Part shown: piece after piece, positions 18,086 to 22,545 of the stretch
How positions within the stretch are numbered: the stretch's first letter is position 1
Layout: every line of letters starts with the position of its first letter
From: Hypsibius dujardini
Lineage: Eukaryota > Tardigrada > Eutardigrada > Parachela > Hypsibiidae
Direction: 5' to 3'
Assembly: GCA_001579985.1 (NCBI GenBank)
Contig: LRSR01005852.1
Coordinates: 1 to 22,545, forward strand
Length of the DNA stretch: 22,545 nucleotides
Translations under genes and position numbers: made by a program
The notes under the pieces: model-generated
Seen by the model: the letters and a program-made list of their open reading frames with translations, nothing else
Database searches by the model: none
What the model was told of the DNA's origin: nothing

Positions 18086-18592
18086 AGACCTGTCACATTG
18101 CCTACTGCGGCAGCTGGGAAGAACGCGGGACGCTTCATTATATTCCGGACCTCTGTATACAAGAAACACCCCCTTTCTCTCCCCCCCGTTTCTGTATGTT
18201 TACGCGCCTGGGAAGTGCGAAGGAGGAGAGATGGGTGAAACGAAGCAAAGAAAGAATTACGGCCAGATTTGATTAATTGTGTCATCGCCGTGCCGTTGTA
18301 CGTTGCCTCGTCTCCTCTTCTCTTCGTTTTTTTTTCTCGGCTGTTTTAAGTTGAGGATGGTTTCTTTTCGACACTCGGGTGTGTATGTGCTTTGGTGGGA
18401 TGGATGCTCAAGGGAATGACTCGGCTCGCTGCTGTACATCCTGTTGTTCCTGTCATTCGGCTTTTTTTCGTAACAATGCCTTCATTCTGGTTTTTTCTCC
18501 TCCCTTATTTGCTCTTTTAGATGCACATCGAACACACTTTCATCGCAGAATACTATTCACATTTTCATTTTGCGTTGTTTCCATCGGCTGTC
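18086..18592 (+). other. NDRG 3' region after first terminal exon
   Basis: No recognisable coding exon and no AATAAA near the TGA at 18083-18085. It is either 3' untranslated sequence or intron leading to the alternative terminal exon at 19012. Confidence 0.45.
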
Positions 18593-18785
18593 AAGTTGTC
18601 TGTCTGTCTATCTGCTTGACTGCTTATCTGTCTGCCTGTCTGTCTGTCTGTCTAGCTGGCTGCTTGTTTGTCTGTTTGTTTGTGTACGTCTGTCTGTCTG
18701 TCTGCCTGTCTGTCTGTCTGTTTGTCTATTTGTGTACGTCTGTCCGTCTGCCTGTTTCTGTCTGCCTGACTAAGTCTGACTGTTT
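18593..18785. repeat. TCTG tract
   Basis: TCTG/CCTG/TTTG units on the plus strand, with a duplicated GTTTGTGTACGTCTGTC-like module near 18678 and 18727. Confidence 0.9.
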
Positions 18786-19011
18786 GCCTCTAGCTTACAT
18801 GTCTGTCGGTTGTATCTTTGTCTGTCTATATATTGCCTCTTTTTCTGCCACATTACTTGCTTGTCTGAATACTTGGCTGAATTTTCGCGTACTGCCTTAC
18901 GGACAGCATCTTTTCTTGTTTTCGGGTTCGTTGTCTTTCCATTGTATTCGGAATATAGCGAAATCGAAAGAAAGCTACGGGGCACCATGCGGGCAATGGA
19001 AATAATTTCAG

Positions 19012-19232
19012 CGATGAGCGTATCCCCAGTGGCAAGCCCATTCTTGAAATCTTGCCCTAACCGGGTAACTCCTGTGGGAACGACCTCGCCACGATCACCA
19101 CCTAATGAGATGCAGCACGGCCTGCCTGTAGACGAGGCTGCTAAGAGGGCCGGTCGCGGTTGTAGCTCGATTGAAATGGAGGATGTGGTTAAGGAAGAAT
19201 GCCGCCTTGGGCGTGATCAGACAGACAGTTAG
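19012..19232 (+). CDS. NDRG: Alternative NDRG terminal exon (candidate)
   Basis: After an ATAATTTCAG acceptor, this segment stays open for 73 codons in the phase left by the NDRG exon ending at 17207. It starts AMSVSPVASPF and includes a Ser/Pro-rich TTSPRSPPNEM, then CSSIEMEDVVKEEC and TAG at 19230-19232. AATAAA lies at 19235-19240. Using it would give a 415-residue NDRG with the longer Ser-rich tail usual in the family. No homologue of the tail is recognised. The other terminal exon (18036) also starts with a split alanine codon. Which is used, or whether both are, cannot be told from sequence. Confidence 0.4.
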
Positions 19233-19308
19233 ACAATAAACTACAGACAGACAGACAGACAGTCAGACAGACAGACAGACAGACAGACATACAGACAGAC
19301 AGACAGAC
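19222..19308. repeat. CAGA tract
   Basis: CAGA units starting inside the last codons of the candidate exon at 19012-19232 (DQTDS) and running almost to the hairpin at 19311. Confidence 0.95.
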
Positions 19309-19310
19309 AA

Positions 19311-19344
19311 ACTAGCTGACAAGTATTCGGACTTGTCAGCTAGT
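19311..19344. repeat. Perfect 14-base-pair hairpin
   Basis: ACTAGCTGACAAGT (19311-19324), loop ATTCGG, ACTTGTCAGCTAGT (19331-19344). It lies between the end of the upstream CAGA tract and the 5' region of the membrane RING gene, about 205 bases before its start codon. Confidence 0.9.
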
Positions 19345-19550
19345 AGCTCAGACTTCGCTGCTTTCGATGCTGCGGAGCAAGTGCTGCCATCTGCTGTAGG
19401 GTACTTTATCAAACAGCCCTAGCGGTTGCCTAGCATCATTACGAGAGCCGCGGTGTGTTGATATGAAGGATTCATCACCTCATTGGCCAGATTAGCAGAA
19501 GTAAACAAATGTTGATAATAATTATAATCTTCCTGTGATATTTCAGAATC

Positions 19551-22446
19551 ATGGTTTTATTAGTCGATCTATGTCCAGATGGATTGATCGATCCGTTGAT
19601 GCGGTTGCCTGTCGCTCTGGCCTTGGACCAGCTGACTGGACCAGTGTGGAGGTCTCTACAACAGCCCTTAGACAAATTAACGGATCAGTCGGTGGATTCA
19701 TCCCCATTCTTGACGTCGGCGACGAAAGTAATGCACGATTCTATGCGGACACAACCGATAATTGCGTTCGGTTAGTTCCTGTCTGCCTGCTTGCATGTCT
19801 GCATGTCTATCTATCTATCTGTCTGCATGCCAGTCTGCCTGCCGGGCCGCCTGTCTGTCTTTCTGTCTGGTGCCTGCCTGCCCCTCTGTCTGCTTACTTG
19901 TATGTCTGTCTGTCTACCTGTTTGTCTGTCGGTCGATCTGTCCGCCTGCTTATCTGCCTGCCTACCTATCTGACTGCCTGCCTGACGTCAGTCAACTAGG
20001 TCTATTTTCTCTTCACTTGCAGCTGCATTAATATCCTGGATGACTGTCAAGTTTCTCCCGCGGACACAACTCCTCCTCTTCGGCGTCCTTGTTGAATGCT
20101 TCGCCCTCGCCATCCTCATCGGTCACCTCGTCATTCATTCAGCCAGTGCCACATGGAGTACCGCTGTGGCCATTCTCATCGCGACCAACATCCTTCACGC
20201 TGAACTCATCAGCGACCTCCGTTACCTTCGATTCTTCGAGCTGATGGGATGTCAAGGCCTAGCGCGGATCATCGGATCCCGCAGTGCCTTCATCGCCAAC
20301 ACACCCTGGTTGGCTGTCTGGCCTAATCTACCCTTCCTGGCATTATTCTATCGGGCTATGGAGGCGCAAGGCTTGGTCCAGTTTGAGTCTGCATTTCTAA
20401 ACACCTTCACAATGACTGCAACGGTCCTGTCTGTACCGGTTTGTCTGTTTTTGTTGGACGCATTGCGGTGGCGAATTTTTGCCACGAAGGTCAATTTGAT
20501 CACTCGCAGGGAGCACATGGGCCTTCAGATGACGGTGATCGGATCATACTATGCGAGCGTGGAGAGTTTTGTCTGGAAGTCCGTGGGGGAGGAGAAGGTG
20601 AACAAGGCGTACGCGGCGGTGTGGATAAGTAAAGTTGCGTATCAAGTTGCGGACTCGCTTCTGTCAACGTGAGTGGTAAGCTCGATCCAGGCAGAGTCAA
20701 AACACAGACAGACTAATAAGCGGACAGAAGGACTGTAGGTAGACAAACACGGACACATAATCACAGACACTTATGCATACAGGCACAAACTTTATTTAAA
20801 GGCATAGAATTATAGCCAAAAACATGCTACAGACAAAGACAGAGACACGAACGTAGGCACAAATACAGGCACAAATACAGATACACACAAGGACAAAAAC
20901 ATTGGCACATACCACAGACACAGACACAGACACAGACACAGACACAGACACAGACACAGACACAGACACAGACACAGACACAGACACAGACACAGCTGTG
21001 AGGTAACAACATTTTATTTTATTTAGTACATCTTTAGACACTTTGGCCAATCTCCCTCGCATCCTCGTAGATGTGACCCTCTCCTCCTACGTCTCGATGT
21101 TTGGATTCTGTTGGATCATTGCTCATGTCTATCACGAAGTCTTTTCTCGCTGGCTGTTCTCGATGGACATCGTCTTCAATTCCCAGACGCTCAGTAGTCA
21201 AAAATATGACTTCTCCGGTCATCTATTCGTCTTCTTCCACCAAGCCAACATAACTGCCTCGACGGAAAAATCCTCCGACCCCCTCACGCGACTTCTGCTG
21301 TTCCTGTTTCTTTTCCGACTTTCGAACATCCCCGAGCATGTTCGCTCCTATTCACAATCTCTGTCATTGGATGGAGCAGGGGAATTGAAGTTCTATTTGA
21401 AGTCGACATTAGAAGGCGCAGTAGCCCCGTTTCTACTGGGTGTGGCCCTGTTCCTTCAAGTGTGGAGAGCACCGTTCGGTCTGACAACAGTGCTGGTGCA
21501 GATTTGGGAACGGAATTTGACTCTGCTGTTTCCGCCGGAGTTTGAAATGTGGATACATTCGGAGGCACTGATGGCAGTGGGAGATTTGCTGGTGGCCTTG
21601 GTTGTTGCTGCCTTTTGTGTGGCTGCCTATCCGTGTCAGGTATTCATGTTTATGTATGCGTTTGTGTTTGTGTTTATGTCTGTGCCTGTCTGTGTCTGCG
21701 TCTGTGTCTGTTCCTATGGCTGAGTCTAGCACCTTTGCTTTTGTTTCTAGACAGTAAGCACAGGCGAGACATCCCATTTATGGCACCGCTACCTCGCCCG
21801 CGTGGACTTTGGCAGCAAGGTCTGGCTGCAGGTTGTCCGCGAGCTTTCCGGTATCTTCATCCACCTAGTGATCATGGCGTTCATGTTCGTGCAGCTGTGG
21901 CGCTCCATCAGCCAGCCGGACGCCCCGGTCATGGGCTGGGGCGACTTAATAAACTTTGTCGTCTACTTCGGCCGGTACGTCGACGGGAATATTCGTTTCT
22001 CCTGCACCACGCAGAACGGCATCGCCAGCGATGTTGTCTGTTCCTACCGGTGAGTCAAAGTGAAGAGCTAGCTTAACTGTCAAATTTGAAAAAAACAATG
22101 ATACTGTAGGTGCGTGATGAAGGAACTTCCGTCGCCGGAGGAGGAGGTCTTTGCGGAGTGGAAGGACGTCTGCTGCATCTGCCAGGCGACGGAGGAGGAC
22201 CGACTGGCTTTGTGTGCCTTTCCCTGCACCCATTTTTTCCATCGGGAATGTATTCAAGATTGGCTGAAAACGAAGATGTCCTGTCCGCTGTGTCAACGCT
22301 CAGTATGGCTGGAGAATGGCGTAGTTCAGATGGAAAATATGACGGGCGAAGGGGGCTTGCTTCAGGGCCCGGTGGCTGACGACCGCAATGAGGAGGACCA
22401 GAACGAGTTTGAAGAACGTTTTGATCGCTATATCGAGGAGGAATGA
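19551..22446 (+). CDS. TRC8 (RNF139)/RNF145-like multi-pass membrane RING-H2 E3 ubiquitin ligase
   Basis: Five exons: 19551-19770, 20023-20668, 21027-21639, 21751-22049, 22110-22446; phases 1, 2, 0, 2 agree, giving 704 residues (human TRC8 664, RNF145 663). The ATG follows a TTTCAG acceptor by four bases, so a 5' untranslated exon probably precedes it. The N-terminus (LMRLPVALALDQL) resembles the TRC8/RNF145 start LNVALRVP...LLDVLY. Many hydrophobic segments follow, e.g. residues 90-111, LLLFLFLF, and the helix before the RING. The RING-H2 spans residues 614-654: C614-x2-C617, C632-x-H634-x2-H637-x2-C640, C651-x2-C654, introduced by WKDVCCIC like the family's NDxCAIC. The tail is acidic. These ER enzymes ubiquitinate sterol- and ER-linked substrates; substrates here are unknown. 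RNF139 and RNF145 cannot be separated; HRD1/AMFR fit less well. Confidence 0.8.
19780..19985. repeat. TCTG/CCTG tract in RING gene intron 1
   Basis: Starts about ten bases after the GTTAGT donor at 19771 and fills most of the 252-base intron. Strongly mixed TCTG, CCTG, CTAT and CATG units. Confidence 0.95.
20700..20995. repeat. CACAGA hexanucleotide array in RING gene intron 2
   Basis: A pure CACAGA run at about 20920-20995 (twelve or so units), preceded by a degenerate ACAGGC/ACAAAT/ACAGAC stretch. The reverse-complement hexamer type (TGTGTC) appears in intron 3 near 21664-21712. Confidence 0.95.
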
Positions 22447-22545
22447 AATCGCCCGTAATATAAATAGACGAAAAACACACTTCGAGGTCTGCCATGCATA
22501 TGATGCCGACAAACAAGACAGACAGACAGACAGACAGACAGACAG
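22447..22545 (+). other. 3' flank of the RING gene with CAGA tract to the right edge
   Basis: An AATATAAAT stretch at 22457-22465 could be a weak polyadenylation signal. A CAGA tract runs from about 22516 to the end of the window. Confidence 0.6.

Noticed and set aside
22110-22446. HRD1/synoviolin or AMFR as the identity of the membrane RING protein
   Set aside because: The RING is at the extreme C-terminus after about 600 residues of membrane domain, with no proline-rich tail (HRD1) or CUE domain (AMFR); length and the segment before the RING fit TRC8/RNF145 better.

Overview
The window is nuclear DNA from a multicellular animal. Its genes are split by many GT-AG introns plus one likely GC-AG intron, and they encode animal proteins: a BUB1/BUBR1 (MadBub) checkpoint protein, an N-myc downstream-regulated (NDRG) protein and a TRC8/RNF145-type membrane RING ligase. 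Introns are mostly about 50 to 1,700 bases and are filled with TCTG/CAGA tetranucleotide tracts. The protein divergence suggests an invertebrate, but I cannot name the species or phylum from sequence alone.

Layout. Positions 1-3283 are mostly non-coding. They hold a candidate minus-strand first exon near the left edge and two head-to-head copies of a short exon encoding the start of GDP-mannose 4,6-dehydratase. Positions 3284-9349 hold nine plus-strand exons of a MadBub-type protein that stops just after its PP2A-B56-binding (KARD-like) motif, so it has no kinase domain. Its N-terminal TPR part was not found. Positions 9350-10920 are intergenic, with a TCTG/CAGA tract, a CCAAT-box cluster and a TATA box. 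Positions 10921-18085 hold an 11-exon NDRG gene, with a second possible terminal exon at 19012-19232. Positions 19551-22446 hold a complete five-exon, 704-residue multi-pass membrane protein ending in a RING-H2 domain. All three main genes read left to right, and every exon junction in the models keeps the reading frame.

The three genes do not form an evident pathway: mitotic checkpoint, alpha/beta-hydrolase-fold signalling, and membrane-bound ubiquitin ligation. What links them is the repeat landscape: TCTG/CAGA arrays in most of the larger introns, TTGATTGA arrays, and several foldback (inverted-repeat) elements, the largest being a hairpin with arms of about 210 bases in the first mapped MadBub intron. 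I saw no rRNA, tRNA, CRISPR array or prokaryotic feature.
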